Of a stretch of 64,000 nucleotides of DNA, positions 46,251 through 55,511 are shown one piece after another. The position numbers and the translations under genes are program-made. How positions within the stretch are numbered: the first letter of the stretch is position 1; each line of letters starts with the position of its first letter. Below the pieces are notes generated by a model. It saw nothing but the letters and a program-made list of their open reading frames with translations, was not told where the DNA came from and made no database searches. Source of the DNA: Streptomyces iakyrus (GTDB lineage: Bacteria > Actinomycetota > Actinomycetes > Streptomycetales > Streptomycetaceae); NCBI RefSeq assembly GCF_000717055.1, contig NZ_JNXI01000030.1, positions 1 to 64,000 of the forward strand, in the 5' to 3' direction.

Positions 46251-46287
46251 TGCCGCCGGCCCCCTTCCCCCGCGGGGGCCGGCGGCA
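46251..46287 (+). terminator. Perfect 14-base hairpin, second of a tandem pair
   Basis: TGCCGCCGGCCCCC (46251-46264) and GGGGGCCGGCGGCA (46274-46287), loop nine bases. With the hairpin just before it, this forms a double terminator insulating the downstream lanthipeptide region from the conservon. Confidence 0.7.
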
Positions 46288-46329
46288 TCTCCCCCGGTGA
46301 CTGTCCATCCCAGTCGAGAAAGAGACACC

Positions 46330-46821
46330 GTGACTCCGCCCGTGACGACCAGCGCACCGATCACACCCCTGACGCCGACCCTGAAGCGCGTCGCCCAGCA
46401 CCTCGCGCACGGCCTCACAGCTCAAGAGATCGCAACGGAGACCGAACTGTCGGCCGTTACCGTCCGCCAGTACGTCCGCGACATCCGCGAGAACCTCCAC
46501 TGCCCGCCCCGCTGCAAGCCCCCGGTGATCGTGCACCGCCTGTTCACCGCCCAGCAGGTGGCCTCTCCCACGGCAGACAGGCCAGCACCGGAGCTCAGCC
46601 CGGAGCAGCTGCTGCTGCTCCGAGCCGTCGCTGAACACAGCGATGCCCGCGACATCGCCGTCGCCGCCAAGATCGCCCCGGCCGACCTGCGCGCCGCGCT
46701 CGACCAACTCCTCGCCGATACAGGCGCACAAGACGCCACCCAGCTGGTGATTCTGGCCCACGGCTGGAAGCTGCTGACGGCCGAACAGGCCCACGCGACA
46801 CGGACCGGAGCGAGCCAATGA
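46330..46821 (+). CDS. LuxR-type helix-turn-helix regulator
   Basis: 163 residues from GTG 46330, preceded by GAGAAAGAG. LKRVAQHLAHGLTAQEIATE then TELSAVTVRQYVRDIRENLH is a LuxR/GerE-type HTH placed at the N-terminus (residues ~14-60). The rest, LSPEQLLLLRAVAEHSDARD and following, looks like a second degenerate HTH-like helical unit. No receiver domain. First gene after the double hairpin; it overlaps the next gene by four bases. It is the natural candidate regulator of the lanthipeptide locus. Confidence 0.75.
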   Translation: MTPPVTTSAPITPLTPTLKRVAQHLAHGLTAQEIATETELSAVTVRQYVRDIRENLHCPPRCKPPVIVHRLFTAQQVASPTADRPAPELSPEQLLLLRAVAEHSDARDIAVAAKIAPADLRAALDQLLADTGAQDATQLVILAHGWKLLTAEQAHATRTGASQ

Positions 46822-47468
46822 GTAGGCCCCCGACTCCCACGGACCGCGCGGAGCGACCGGCTGCGGCATCATTCGCACCGGCGCCCCTGGTCGCCATATA
46901 CGAGGTGCGCACGCTACACACGGACGCCGAGCGCGAGGAAGCTGCCGCCCTCGTGCAGGACCGCCAGCACTGGCTCACCATGCGCAGCCTCCCGGTGCCC
47001 GCCCAAGCCGACATCCCGGCTCTCTTCCTCGACGCGCAGACGAGGCCAGCCGGCCTCTTCGAGGACGGGAAGCTGCTGGCCTGCATGATCCCCGAGCGCG
47101 ACCCCGGCCTCGGATGGGGCGAGGGCCCGTGCCTCTTCCTGGGCTGCGTCCACACCCTGCCCGGCCAGCCCGACGACATCCTCCGGCTGATCACCCTCTG
47201 GGCATCCGACTTCGCCGCCCGGCTCGACCTCCCGCTCGTACGGACCGAGACCTTGGCCCGACACGCCCTGGAAGCCGAGCCCATCGCCGCGCTCCTGCGT
47301 CGGCTCACCGACATGGGCTGGGATGTACAAGGATCCGGCCCAGGACGAGGGGGTGACCGAGTCGCCCGTCTCGAACTGGCCGCCGAGTCCCGGTCCGGTT
47401 TGAGCGCGCTGATCGGCTGCCGCGTCCACGAGCCACAGGCCGCCCCGGATGATCGGGGCAGCGCATGA
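46818..47468 (+). CDS. Unrecognised protein, possibly GNAT-like
   Basis: 216 residues, ATG overlapping the previous stop (ATGA). Segments AGLFEDGKLLACMIPERDPG, LFLGCVHTLPGQPDDILRLI and LWASDFAARLDLPLVRTETL follow the strand-helix order of a GNAT acetyltransferase, but the acetyl-CoA loop (Q/RxxGxG/A) reads PGQPDD and is not convincing. It overlaps the next gene by four bases. It may be an ancillary enzyme of the lanthipeptide locus or an unrelated resident. Confidence 0.55.
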   Translation: MSRPPTPTDRAERPAAASFAPAPLVAIYEVRTLHTDAEREEAAALVQDRQHWLTMRSLPVPAQADIPALFLDAQTRPAGLFEDGKLLACMIPERDPGLGWGEGPCLFLGCVHTLPGQPDDILRLITLWASDFAARLDLPLVRTETLARHALEAEPIAALLRRLTDMGWDVQGSGPGRGGDRVARLELAAESRSGLSALIGCRVHEPQAAPDDRGSA

Positions 47469-48040
47469 CGACCGCCGGACCACAGCGGCCCGACCTCGCC
47501 CGCGAGCTGATCGCCCGCGCGACGGAGTCGGCCGCGCACCGGGCCAAACGACTGCGCAACCAGCTCGATGCCGTCCAACTTGGCCAGGGACGTCACGCCG
47601 ATCACGCCAACACCAAGGTCCTGCGCCGCATTCTGGCCGAGCACGACTGGCCCGGTCACCGCCTCGTCGGCCCTGCCGCCGCCCGCGCCGCGTGGAGCAT
47701 CGCCCTTCACAGCGACGACGATCCCGACTTCCAGCGCGCCGCCACCACCCTGCTGGAGCGTGCGGTCAGGGCCGACGATGCGCTCATCCAGCACTGGGCT
47801 CACCTGTACGACCGCGCTCTGATCAACAAGGGGCAGGACCAGGAGTACGGAACCCAACTCCTCCTCCGAGCCGATGGCATCGAACTTTGCCCGCTGCGCG
47901 CGCCGGAATCGTTGGACGAGCGAAGGGCCACCGTCGGGCTGCCGCCCATCGCCGTTGCCCTGGAAACGGTGCGTCGCCGATACGCCCCAGGTCACCGCGC
48001 CGAAGACGCCCTGGCCGTCGTGCTCACGGAGGCCGCTTGA
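47465..48040 (+). CDS. DUF6624-like protein
   Basis: 191 residues. The run LRRILAEHDWPGHRLVGPAA, ARAAWSIALHSDDDPDFQRA and LYDRALINKGQDQEYGTQLL, then ADGIELCPLRAPESLDERRA is the pattern of DUF6624 (WP...G..A..AAW...QH.D.DP.FQ ... DR.....G..QxYGTQ). The biochemical role of this family is not established. It belongs to the translationally coupled trio 46330-48040 before the lanthipeptide genes. Confidence 0.7.
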   Translation: MTTAGPQRPDLARELIARATESAAHRAKRLRNQLDAVQLGQGRHADHANTKVLRRILAEHDWPGHRLVGPAAARAAWSIALHSDDDPDFQRAATTLLERAVRADDALIQHWAHLYDRALINKGQDQEYGTQLLLRADGIELCPLRAPESLDERRATVGLPPIAVALETVRRRYAPGHRAEDALAVVLTEAA

Positions 48041-48110
48041 ACGGAGCCCTGGCCTCATCACCAGACGGACGCTCGTACACAACCCCGCCCTATGAAAGGA
48101 CCGTTCACCC

Positions 48111-48578
48111 ATGAAGCTCACCACCGCCGTCCTCGCCGCCGGTGCTGCCCTCTCCCTCACCACCGCCGTGGTTGGAGCCGCCCGGTACAGGCAGGAGGCG
48201 CGGCACCAGGCCGAGCGGAGCGATGCAGTCCTCGCTCGGAACCAGCTCGACTGGCTGGCGCAGGTGTCCACCAACCCCGACCTCGCGAAGCTCTGGACGC
48301 CGGAGGACATGGACGTCGAGGAGTACATGCAGCTGCTGAACGCCAACCAGCTCGTCTGCATGCTCAGCCTGCGCGATCGTCTCGGCTTCGTTCTTGCTGG
48401 GCATCTGCCGTGGTACGCGTCGAAGCTGATGGAAAGCGACGTCTGCCGCCGGTACTGGAACCGGTTCGGCGACCTCCGCGCCGAAGAGGCCGAGGGCGAC
48501 GAGCGCGCCGAGCACTTCACCAGGGTGCTGGACCAGGCCGCGAAGAACCATCCGCAGGCCCAGCCCACGGCAGCCTGA
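48111..48578 (+). CDS. DUF6082-like membrane-anchored protein
   Basis: 155 residues from ATG 48111, GAAAGGA upstream. The N-terminus MKLTTAVLAAGAALSLTTAV is a membrane anchor or signal. The rest (HQAERSDAVLARNQLDWLAQ, PDLAKLWTPEDMDVEEYMQL, LNANQLVCMLSLRDRLGFVL) matches the DUF6082 pattern, a family of small actinobacterial membrane proteins of unknown function, often next to RiPP or peptide genes. It is followed by the lanthipeptide precursor after 129 bases. Confidence 0.6.
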   Translation: MKLTTAVLAAGAALSLTTAVVGAARYRQEARHQAERSDAVLARNQLDWLAQVSTNPDLAKLWTPEDMDVEEYMQLLNANQLVCMLSLRDRLGFVLAGHLPWYASKLMESDVCRRYWNRFGDLRAEEAEGDERAEHFTRVLDQAAKNHPQAQPTAA

Positions 48579-48707
48579 CGGACCACACACGGACTCCCAG
48601 ACATCACGGCGCAGGCGGCTTCGCCGGCCCTCCCCGTCTGGCAGCAAACTCCGGGGTCCGACCGGGCCTCGGTATTCCGCACCATCCACCACTCCTAGGA
48701 GGCATGC

Positions 48708-48893
48708 ATGACCGCCATCCAGGCCGAGAGGCCGGCCGCTCCCGCGCAGGCGGACCTCGTGAAGACCGATGACGACCCGTTCGGGCTCGACATCACCTTC
48801 ATCGAGGGCACGCCGGCGACCGAGACGGTCCTGATGTGCAGCACGGGCGACACCTGCGGCAGTTCCTGCCCCAGCGCCTGCACCACCTCGTAA
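48708..48893 (+). CDS. FxLD-family lanthipeptide precursor
   Basis: 61 residues from ATG 48708 with TAGGAGG upstream. The leader contains DDPFGLDITF, the F-x-L-D signature (FGLD at residues 25-28) that names this precursor family and corresponds to the FxLD box bound by class I dehydratases. The core, roughly TETVLMCSTGDTCGSSCPSA then CTTS, has four Cys and many Ser/Thr, enough for up to four (methyl)lanthionine rings, and one Asp (GDT) that the isoaspartyl-type methyltransferase encoded downstream could modify. The leader cleavage site is not evident. It is followed by a hairpin and then the dehydratase gene. Confidence 0.88.
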   Translation: MTAIQAERPAAPAQADLVKTDDDPFGLDITFIEGTPATETVLMCSTGDTCGSSCPSACTTS

Positions 48894-48915
48894 GCCGGGC
48901 CATGCCGGCAGCGCG

Positions 48916-48944
48916 GGCCGGACGGGGGCTCTCCCCGTTCGGCC
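48916..48944 (+). terminator. Hairpin between precursor and dehydratase genes (attenuator)
   Basis: GGCCGGACGGGG (48916-48927) and CCCCGTTCGGCC (48933-48944) form a 12-base stem with one G-T pair and a five-base loop, 23 bases after the precursor stop. A partial terminator here would give excess precursor transcript over the modification enzymes, as in many lanthipeptide operons. Confidence 0.6.
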
Positions 48945-48983
48945 TGCCCCCGCCCGTCACGCCAGAAGATGAGGAGAGCGCTG

Positions 48984-51023
48984 ATGACACGGCAACGGCC
49001 TAGCCTGTACGAGGGCGCGGGACAGGCCATGCTGCGTGCCGCGGTGCACGTGACCGAGCCCGCCATGCCGCCCTGGCCGGCGTCCACAGGGCCCGTGAAG
49101 CAGTGGCGCGCGTGGCTGAGCGCGGTGTGGTCCGATACCGACTTTCGCCGGACCGTGTCGGAGGCGAGCCCTCACCTGGCCGAGCAGGTGCAGGCCATCA
49201 TCGACGGCCGGACGCCGAAGGTGCGTCGGATGCGCCGGGCTGCGCTGGCCACGGCCCGTTACGCGATCCGCTATGCGCGCCGCTCCACCCCCTATGGCCT
49301 GTTCGCCGGCGTCGCCCCGCTCAGCTTCGCCCAGGCAACAGCCGTGCGCTTCGGCGAGGAGCATCAGGCCGTCGCTCGCCCCGACCCGGTCGGTCTCGAC
49401 GAGATGCTCGGTGTCTGGGAAGAGGACGCCGCGCGCATGGCCGATACGGAGGTGTGCGTCAACACGCTGATCCGGCAGCGCGACCAGCACATCCACGTGC
49501 CGTCCGAGGGCGACGCCGAATTCCGCCTCGCCCTCAGCCCCGCGCTGCGTCTCGTGATTGACCTGGCCCGATCTCCCATCGCTTATCGCCAGTTGGCCGA
49601 CAAGCTGGCCGCGGAGTTCCCCGCCGTGAGCGACACGGCATGCCACCGGCTCCTGGGCGAACTGCTGCGGGTGCGGCTGCTGCGCTCCTCGCTGCGTGCG
49701 CCCGCCACCATCGCCGACCCCACCGACGTCTTACCGCCTGCGGCGCGCACCAAGGCAGTCGGCCTGCGGGCAGCGTACGACCTGCGGCTGGACGCCGACG
49801 TGCGGCTGCCCGAGCAGGTGCTGACCGAGGCGGAGACCGCGGCGACCATCCTTGCGCGCCTGGCCACTCATCCGAACGGAACGCCGACGTGGCTCCGGTG
49901 GATCGAGCAGTTCACCGAGCACTACGGCGAGAACACCACCGTGCCGGTGGAGGTGGCCACGGACCCCGACCGAGGCGTGGGTTTCCCGGCAGGGTTCGTC
50001 ACGGCGAGCGAACCGCCCCGGCCGATGTCCCGGCGCGACCGCCTGCTGCTGGAGCTGGCCGGCACCGCAGCCGCGGAGGGCGACCGCACCGTCGCGCTGA
50101 CCGGCGTGGTGATCGAGGAACTCGAAGCAGCGGCCGGAGACAAGCCTCGTGACTTGGCGCCCCACCTTGAACTGGCCGCACAGGTCCACGCGTCCTCCAT
50201 TCAGGCCCTGGACCGAGGACACTTCCGGCTGCGCGTTCTGACCATTTCCCGCTCGGCCGGATCGATGACTGGACGGTTCTGGCACCTCCTCCCCGGCACC
50301 GAGGCGACGTACGCCCACCTGCCCACCGTCGATCCGGAGGCGGAGCTCGCGCAGCTCTCGTTCCACGCCGGGCGTGTGTCGGCCGACCTGCTCACTCGCG
50401 CGCCGCAGGCGCTGCCCCGCGTCGTCAGCGTCGGCGAATTCCGCCACCCCGGCCCAAATGTCCTGTTCCCCCGCGATCTTTCGGTCACAGTCGCCGACGG
50501 CCGCCCCCAGCTGGTGGAATCCTCCACAGGAAAGCGGTTGGAGCTGCTGGCCCCCACCGCGATCAACTTCCTGTGGAACAACTACACCCCGCCGATGGCC
50601 CGCTTCCTCGGCGAGATCAGCCGGGCCGCGTCCCCGCAGGTGACCTGGTTCGACTGGGGCGCCGCCTGGGCCCTGCCCTTCACCCCGGCCCTCACCTACC
50701 GGCGCACCATTCTCACCGCCGCTCGATGGAAGATCCGCAGCCGTACCCTGCCTGCCCGCACCGATACACTCCAGCGCTGGGCGGACCAACTCCACGCCTG
50801 GCGGGCCCGGTTCCGGGTGCCGGAGCGGGTACTGCTCGCCGAGGACGACCAGCAGTTGCCCCTCGACCTCACCCGCGACGTCGACCTGGACCTTCTGCGC
50901 GCGCACCTGGACGCCAGCCCCTTCGGCATCGCCACACTGCACGACGCGCCCCCTCCGGACGCCGACGGGTGGATCGACGGCCGGGCCCACAGCATCGTCC
51001 TTCCCCTGGCCAGGCGCCGATGA
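48984..51023 (+). CDS. Lanthipeptide dehydratase, glutamyl-transfer half (split LanB)
   Basis: 679 residues from ATG 48984 with AGGAG seven bases upstream. RRAALATARYAIRYARRSTP then YGLFAGVAPLSF is the conserved start of the class I LanB glutamylation domain, and FLWNNYTPPMARFLGEISRA with WFDWGAAWALPFTPALTYRR marks its end. These proteins use glutamyl-tRNA to activate Ser/Thr on the precursor. Full-length LanB (~1000 residues) also has a SpaB_C glutamate-elimination domain; that part is absent here and appears instead on the methyltransferase fusion at 52116. Stop overlaps the LanC start (ATGA). Confidence 0.92.
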   Translation: MTRQRPSLYEGAGQAMLRAAVHVTEPAMPPWPASTGPVKQWRAWLSAVWSDTDFRRTVSEASPHLAEQVQAIIDGRTPKVRRMRRAALATARYAIRYARRSTPYGLFAGVAPLSFAQATAVRFGEEHQAVARPDPVGLDEMLGVWEEDAARMADTEVCVNTLIRQRDQHIHVPSEGDAEFRLALSPALRLVIDLARSPIAYRQLADKLAAEFPAVSDTACHRLLGELLRVRLLRSSLRAPATIADPTDVLPPAARTKAVGLRAAYDLRLDADVRLPEQVLTEAETAATILARLATHPNGTPTWLRWIEQFTEHYGENTTVPVEVATDPDRGVGFPAGFVTASEPPRPMSRRDRLLLELAGTAAAEGDRTVALTGVVIEELEAAAGDKPRDLAPHLELAAQVHASSIQALDRGHFRLRVLTISRSAGSMTGRFWHLLPGTEATYAHLPTVDPEAELAQLSFHAGRVSADLLTRAPQALPRVVSVGEFRHPGPNVLFPRDLSVTVADGRPQLVESSTGKRLELLAPTAINFLWNNYTPPMARFLGEISRAASPQVTWFDWGAAWALPFTPALTYRRTILTAARWKIRSRTLPARTDTLQRWADQLHAWRARFRVPERVLLAEDDQQLPLDLTRDVDLDLLRAHLDASPFGIATLHDAPPPDADGWIDGRAHSIVLPLARRR

Positions 51024-52087
51024 CCACCACCGTGCCCCGCACGCAGGACCTGTCCGAGGGCGCCCTGGGGATGGCCCTGCTCGACATCGAGCGCGGTGAC
51101 CTGCCCACCGCCCGGCGCCACCTCACCCAGGCCACGGCCCAGGGCGTGAGCACGGGCAGCAACGCCAGCCTGTTCCACGGCGCCCCCGCCCTGGAGTTCG
51201 TCCTGGCCCGCGCCCACGGAGCTGACGACCACGTCCGCGCGGCCGTCGACCGCGTCGTGGACGCCCGGCTCACCGCAGCCCACCGCCGTCAGACGACCGG
51301 CGGGCTGCCCCACCTCGCCGAATGGGACCTCATCCGGGGGCTGACCGGGCTCGCCGCCCTGCTGCTGTCCCGGCGCCCGCTCGCGGCCCGCCTGCCCGAC
51401 GTGCTCGCCTGTCTCATTGCGCTCGCGCTCCCCGCCCGCGGTGAAGGCCGGGTCGTGCCCGGGTGGTGGTCGCCGGTCGGCCCCGACGGAAAGGAGATGG
51501 CCGGCGGACACGGCAACAACGGCATAGCTCACGGCATCGCGGGTCCCCTGGCTGTGCTCTCCCTCGCCCTGCGCGCCGGAGTCAGCGTCCCCGGACAAGT
51601 GGAGGCGGTCGGCACGTTCGCGACCTGGCTCGACCGGCACGGCACCCACTACTGGTCCACCGCAACGCATCTGGACGCTGACCAGCCTCCCAAGGCGGAA
51701 CCGGCCCGCCCGTCCTGGTGTTACGGCCAACCCGGCATCGCCCGCGCCCAACAACTCGCCGCGCTCGCCCTCGGCGCCCCTGCGCGGCGCCAAGCGGCCG
51801 AAGACACCGTCGAGGCCATCCTGACCGACCCAGTGCGGCTCGCCCAAATCACCGACTCGACCCTGTGCCACGGCTGGGCCGGCCTGCTGACTCTGACCCG
51901 CGCGGTCGCCTCCGACAGCACGAGTCCCGAACGCTTCGCCCCCATCATCCAGGACCTACACCGACGCCTGGCCGCCGACTGGGAGCACCTTCCCAAGCCC
52001 GGATTCATGGAAGGCCGAGCCGGAGCCCAACTCGCCCTGAACGCCACCGACACCACCGGCTGGACTCGCGCCCTCCTCCTCACCTGA
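51020..52087 (+). CDS. Lanthipeptide cyclase LanC
   Basis: 355 residues. GGHGNNGIAHGIAGPLAVLS, ARPSWCYGQPGIARAQQLAA (Cys ~residue 234) and STLCHGWAGLLTLTRA (Cys-His ~283-284) are the LanC zinc ligands and glycine-rich helices in the right order. It adds Cys thiols to dehydro residues to close (methyl)lanthionine rings. Translation is coupled to the dehydratase (ATGA). Confidence 0.95.
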   Translation: MTTTVPRTQDLSEGALGMALLDIERGDLPTARRHLTQATAQGVSTGSNASLFHGAPALEFVLARAHGADDHVRAAVDRVVDARLTAAHRRQTTGGLPHLAEWDLIRGLTGLAALLLSRRPLAARLPDVLACLIALALPARGEGRVVPGWWSPVGPDGKEMAGGHGNNGIAHGIAGPLAVLSLALRAGVSVPGQVEAVGTFATWLDRHGTHYWSTATHLDADQPPKAEPARPSWCYGQPGIARAQQLAALALGAPARRQAAEDTVEAILTDPVRLAQITDSTLCHGWAGLLTLTRAVASDSTSPERFAPIIQDLHRRLAADWEHLPKPGFMEGRAGAQLALNATDTTGWTRALLLT

Positions 52088-52115
52088 CCCCGCCCCGCAT
52101 CGCAAGGAGTTCCCC

Positions 52116-54161
52116 ATGACTTTCGACGACGAGAACCTGCCGATCCCCGCGGACACATCATGGTGGCACGCTTCCGTGGCCTTCCCCGCTCAGAGCCACG
52201 ACGCCGCCCGCGCCCTGGCGACCGCTCTGGTCGGACGCCGCTTCCACTTCCTCCGCAAGGACGCCGGCGTGCGCCTGCGAACCGAACAGCCCGTTACCGA
52301 CCGGCTCGAGCAGCTCGTCGCCGAGAAGGTCATCACCGGTTGGGTCGGCGGGATCTACGAGCCGGAGACGCACGCCTTCGGCGGGCCCGAGGCCATGGAC
52401 GTCGCGCACGACGTGTTCTGCGCCGACAGCCCGGCCGCGCTCGCCGAGACCGGCGACCCCCACGCCCGCGAGCGCAGCGTGATGCTGCTGTCCGCCATGA
52501 TCCGCGGGGCCGGACTGGACCCGTTCGAAGCCGGAGACGTGTGGGCCCGGTGGGCTGCCCTGCGGCCCCCCGTCACCCCGCCCCAAGGGCCTGCGCTGGA
52601 GAGGGCTGTCTCCGCGATGCGGCGGCTGATGAACGCCGACGCCGCTCTGCGCCCGGGAGCAGAAGCGGGCTGGGTCGAGCGCGTCGCCGCGTTCGAGGAC
52701 GCTGGCCACCGCCTGCGCCGGCTCGCCGCCGACGGCCGACTGATACGCGGAATCCGGGGCGTCATCGCCCATCACGCGATCTTCGCGTTCAACCGCGCGG
52801 GCGTGCCTGCCCAGACGCAGGCCGCCACCGCGTGGCTCGGCCGTCACGTCGCCTTCTCCACCGGAGAAGGAGCTGACGTGTCTACCCGCAAGTCCGCCTC
52901 CGCGGACCCTAGCCTCCCTCGAATGGAGACCACCGTGACACCCGTAACCGACCCCAACGAGCTGCGCGAATCCCTCGCCCAGCGACTCGTCGACAGCGGC
53001 CACCTGCGCAGCAAGGCGGCCATCGACGCCTTCCGCTCCACCGACCGGCACGCCTTCCTGCCCGGCGTCGACCTGGAAGCCGCGTACAAGGAGGACGCGG
53101 TCCCGATCAAGCACGACGAGCACGGGGAGATGATCTCCTGCATCTCCGCACCGTCCATCGTCGCCACCCAGCTCGAACAGCTCGGCGCCCAGCCCGGTCA
53201 CAAGGTCCTGGAAGCCGGAGCCGCCACCGGCTACAACGCCGCTCTCCTCGGCAAGATCGTCTCTCCCGGCGGGCAGGTGTGGACCCTGGACGTCGACCAG
53301 GACCTCGTCGCCGGCGCGAGCAAGCACCTCGCCGAGGCTGGCGTCGGCAACGCCACCGCGGTGATGGCCGATGGCGCGGCCGGGCTGCCCGAGCACGCCC
53401 CCTACGACCGGATCATCTTCACCGTCGGTGCCGGCGACGTGCCCGTGAAGATCCTCGACCAGCTCGCCCCCGGCGGGCGCCTGGTCCTGCCGATGCGCAT
53501 CCGCGGCAGCATCTCCCGCAGCTTCGCCTTCGAACGCGACGGGGACACGTGGAAGACCGTCTCCTGCGAGATGGCCACCTTCATCCCGCTGCGCAAGGGC
53601 GTCTGCGACGACGTGTACACCCTCGTTCCGATGGCCGGCGAGGGCAATGTCCGCCTGGAGACGTTCAGTGAGCAGGACGTCGACCGCGACGCGCTCCGCT
53701 GCGTCCTCGACCAGCGGCAAACCAAGATCTACACCGGGGTGAAGTTCCGGCAGGGATCGGCATGGGAGTGGCTGTACCTGTACCTGGCCTGCGTGCTGCC
53801 CAACGGCCTCTCCCGCCTGCCGGGCCAGCGCCCCGGGTTCACCCCGCACTTCGGGTGGGGCTCCATGGCCGCCCTCGACGCCGGGTCGCTCGCGTACCTG
53901 ACCATCCGTGAGGGCGAGGACGAGCAGGGCCGGTACTGGGAGGTCGGCGTGATCGGCCACGGTGAGGGCGGCGCCGGCCTCGCCGAGCGCGTCGTGAGCG
54001 AGATCCGCGCCTGGGACGCGACCGGCGGCAACGACGCCCCCGAACCGGGCTTCCGGATGGCCGTCGCCGACTCCCGTGACCGGCTGACGGCAGACGACGC
54101 CCGCTTCGTCGTCGACAAGCCCTACAGCCGACTCGTCGTCGACTGGGCGCGCACAGGCTGA
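52116..54161 (+). CDS. SpaB_C-type elimination domain fused to isoaspartyl-type O-methyltransferase (FxLD system)
   Basis: 681 residues from ATG 52116, AAGGAG upstream. Residues 1-~255 (WWHASVAFPAQSHDAARALA, HFLRKDAGVRLRTE, WVGGIYEPETHAFGGPEAMD, AWLGRHVAF) are a thiopeptide-type/SpaB_C domain, the half missing from the LanB protein. Residues ~285-681 are a PCMT-like methyltransferase: SLAQRLVDSGHLRSKAAIDA, AFLPGVDLEAAYKEDAV, ISAPSIVATQLEQLGAQPGH and SAM motif KVLEAGAATGYNAALLGK (~362-379). This matches the methyltransferase, FxLD-system architecture. Related enzymes methylate a core Asp, leading to aspartimide or isoaspartate. The target here would be the GDT Asp of the precursor; that is inferred. 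Confidence 0.92.
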   Translation: MTFDDENLPIPADTSWWHASVAFPAQSHDAARALATALVGRRFHFLRKDAGVRLRTEQPVTDRLEQLVAEKVITGWVGGIYEPETHAFGGPEAMDVAHDVFCADSPAALAETGDPHARERSVMLLSAMIRGAGLDPFEAGDVWARWAALRPPVTPPQGPALERAVSAMRRLMNADAALRPGAEAGWVERVAAFEDAGHRLRRLAADGRLIRGIRGVIAHHAIFAFNRAGVPAQTQAATAWLGRHVAFSTGEGADVSTRKSASADPSLPRMETTVTPVTDPNELRESLAQRLVDSGHLRSKAAIDAFRSTDRHAFLPGVDLEAAYKEDAVPIKHDEHGEMISCISAPSIVATQLEQLGAQPGHKVLEAGAATGYNAALLGKIVSPGGQVWTLDVDQDLVAGASKHLAEAGVGNATAVMADGAAGLPEHAPYDRIIFTVGAGDVPVKILDQLAPGGRLVLPMRIRGSISRSFAFERDGDTWKTVSCEMATFIPLRKGVCDDVYTLVPMAGEGNVRLETFSEQDVDRDALRCVLDQRQTKIYTGVKFRQGSAWEWLYLYLACVLPNGLSRLPGQRPGFTPHFGWGSMAALDAGSLAYLTIREGEDEQGRYWEVGVIGHGEGGAGLAERVVSEIRAWDATGGNDAPEPGFRMAVADSRDRLTADDARFVVDKPYSRLVVDWARTG

Positions 54162-54165
54162 GCCG

Positions 54166-55278
54166 GTGATCCCCGCGATAGCCAGCCGCATCCCCCTGGT
54201 CCGCCGCACCAAGGCGCCCGCGCTCCCCTTGGAGGAGCGCATCAACCACCTCACCGGGCTGACCGTCGCGCCCGCAGGTGCGAGCCACCACGACCTGGTG
54301 GCCCGCGCCTGCGGGGTCCTCAATTACGCCGCGCTCATCGCCTCCGACGTCGGCCTGCCCGACTTGGCCGCCGACCTGTGCTGGCGCCAGCATCAGGTCT
54401 TCGCCGACGCCGGACGCCTCAGCGGACCGATCACCGTCATGTCGTTGATGCCCCTGGTCAACCTCTCCCGGCTGCTGACCCGCGACGGCCAGGGTAAGGC
54501 CGCCTACGACCTGCTGGTCCGCCTCAACCACGCCGCGCGGCAGCGGAAGAAGACCGAGATCGACGGCCGCACCGTCGACCTCTCGACCCTGACCGGAACG
54601 GACGAGGACCACCGCACGGTGTGCCAGGAGCTGTACGTCACCCTGCTCGTGGACGGCGCCCGCGCGCTCGCCCGGATCGGCCGGTGGACCGAGGCCGCCA
54701 ACGCCATGGCCCAGCACCGCGGCATCGGCAACCGCCTTCTCGACGGCCGCCAGATCAAGATCATGGCCCTGATGGAGCAGGGCCTGGACCAGCAGGCCCG
54801 CGACCTGATCGACACCACCCAGCCCACGGAGCCTTGGGAGAGAGCCATCGCCCTCCTCCTGCACGCCCACTGCCGGCCCGAAGACACCCCCGTCCCTGAA
54901 CCCGACCTCGACCGCACCCTTGATGAAGCCGTCCAGCTCCTCGCCCACCCCGATCCGCCGACCGCCGCCTTCCAGACCCGGACGGCCCTGTCAGCCCTGG
55001 AACTGGACCGCACAGGACGACACGCCGCCCGCGTACTCGACTCCCTCGTCAGCGTCGCCCGACTCGACGCCTACGCCGCACGAGACGCACTGCACCACCC
55101 CGTCGCCGCGGCCGCCCTGGACGACCGGGCGACAGACGCGCTCAACGCGGTGATTGCCGCAGCCGGACTGGGATCCGGCGTCCTATCCGCCCACCACCAT
55201 GAGGCTCTGACAGGCGCGGTCGCCCACGCCGAGACAGAGCTGGAAAGGCTGCTGCAAGCCGAACCAGATCCCAGCTAG
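54166..55278 (+). CDS. Helical-repeat protein of the lanthipeptide locus
   Basis: 370 residues from GTG 54166, four bases after the methyltransferase stop. The sequence is almost all helical with TPR-like pairs (GVLNYAALIASDVGLPDLAA, DLCWRQHQVFADAGRLSGPI; LVDGARALARIGRWTEAANA). No enzyme motif is seen. Similar helical proteins accompany FxLD-type loci, where they may hold the precursor-enzyme complex; their role is not known to me. An immunity or regulatory role is also possible. Confidence 0.7.
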   Translation: MIPAIASRIPLVRRTKAPALPLEERINHLTGLTVAPAGASHHDLVARACGVLNYAALIASDVGLPDLAADLCWRQHQVFADAGRLSGPITVMSLMPLVNLSRLLTRDGQGKAAYDLLVRLNHAARQRKKTEIDGRTVDLSTLTGTDEDHRTVCQELYVTLLVDGARALARIGRWTEAANAMAQHRGIGNRLLDGRQIKIMALMEQGLDQQARDLIDTTQPTEPWERAIALLLHAHCRPEDTPVPEPDLDRTLDEAVQLLAHPDPPTAAFQTRTALSALELDRTGRHAARVLDSLVSVARLDAYAARDALHHPVAAAALDDRATDALNAVIAAAGLGSGVLSAHHHEALTGAVAHAETELERLLQAEPDPS

Positions 55279-55511
55279 GAGGGGACGACCGGGATAACCC
55301 GCCGTACTGCCCAGGCTGTTTGGCGGTGTCGGCGTTTCGGCCATCCCCTGCCCGCAGCCGCTCCAAGCCAGACCAGGGATCCCGCAACCGCGGCGTTCCC
55401 TCACGCAGGAAATTGCGGGCTCCCCAGCACGACCGAATGACGTGTGTTCGATATCGCAGCCGTGTCGTTAGACCTCACGACTCTGCCGCAGCGACCGTCC
55501 TAGGGGGAACG

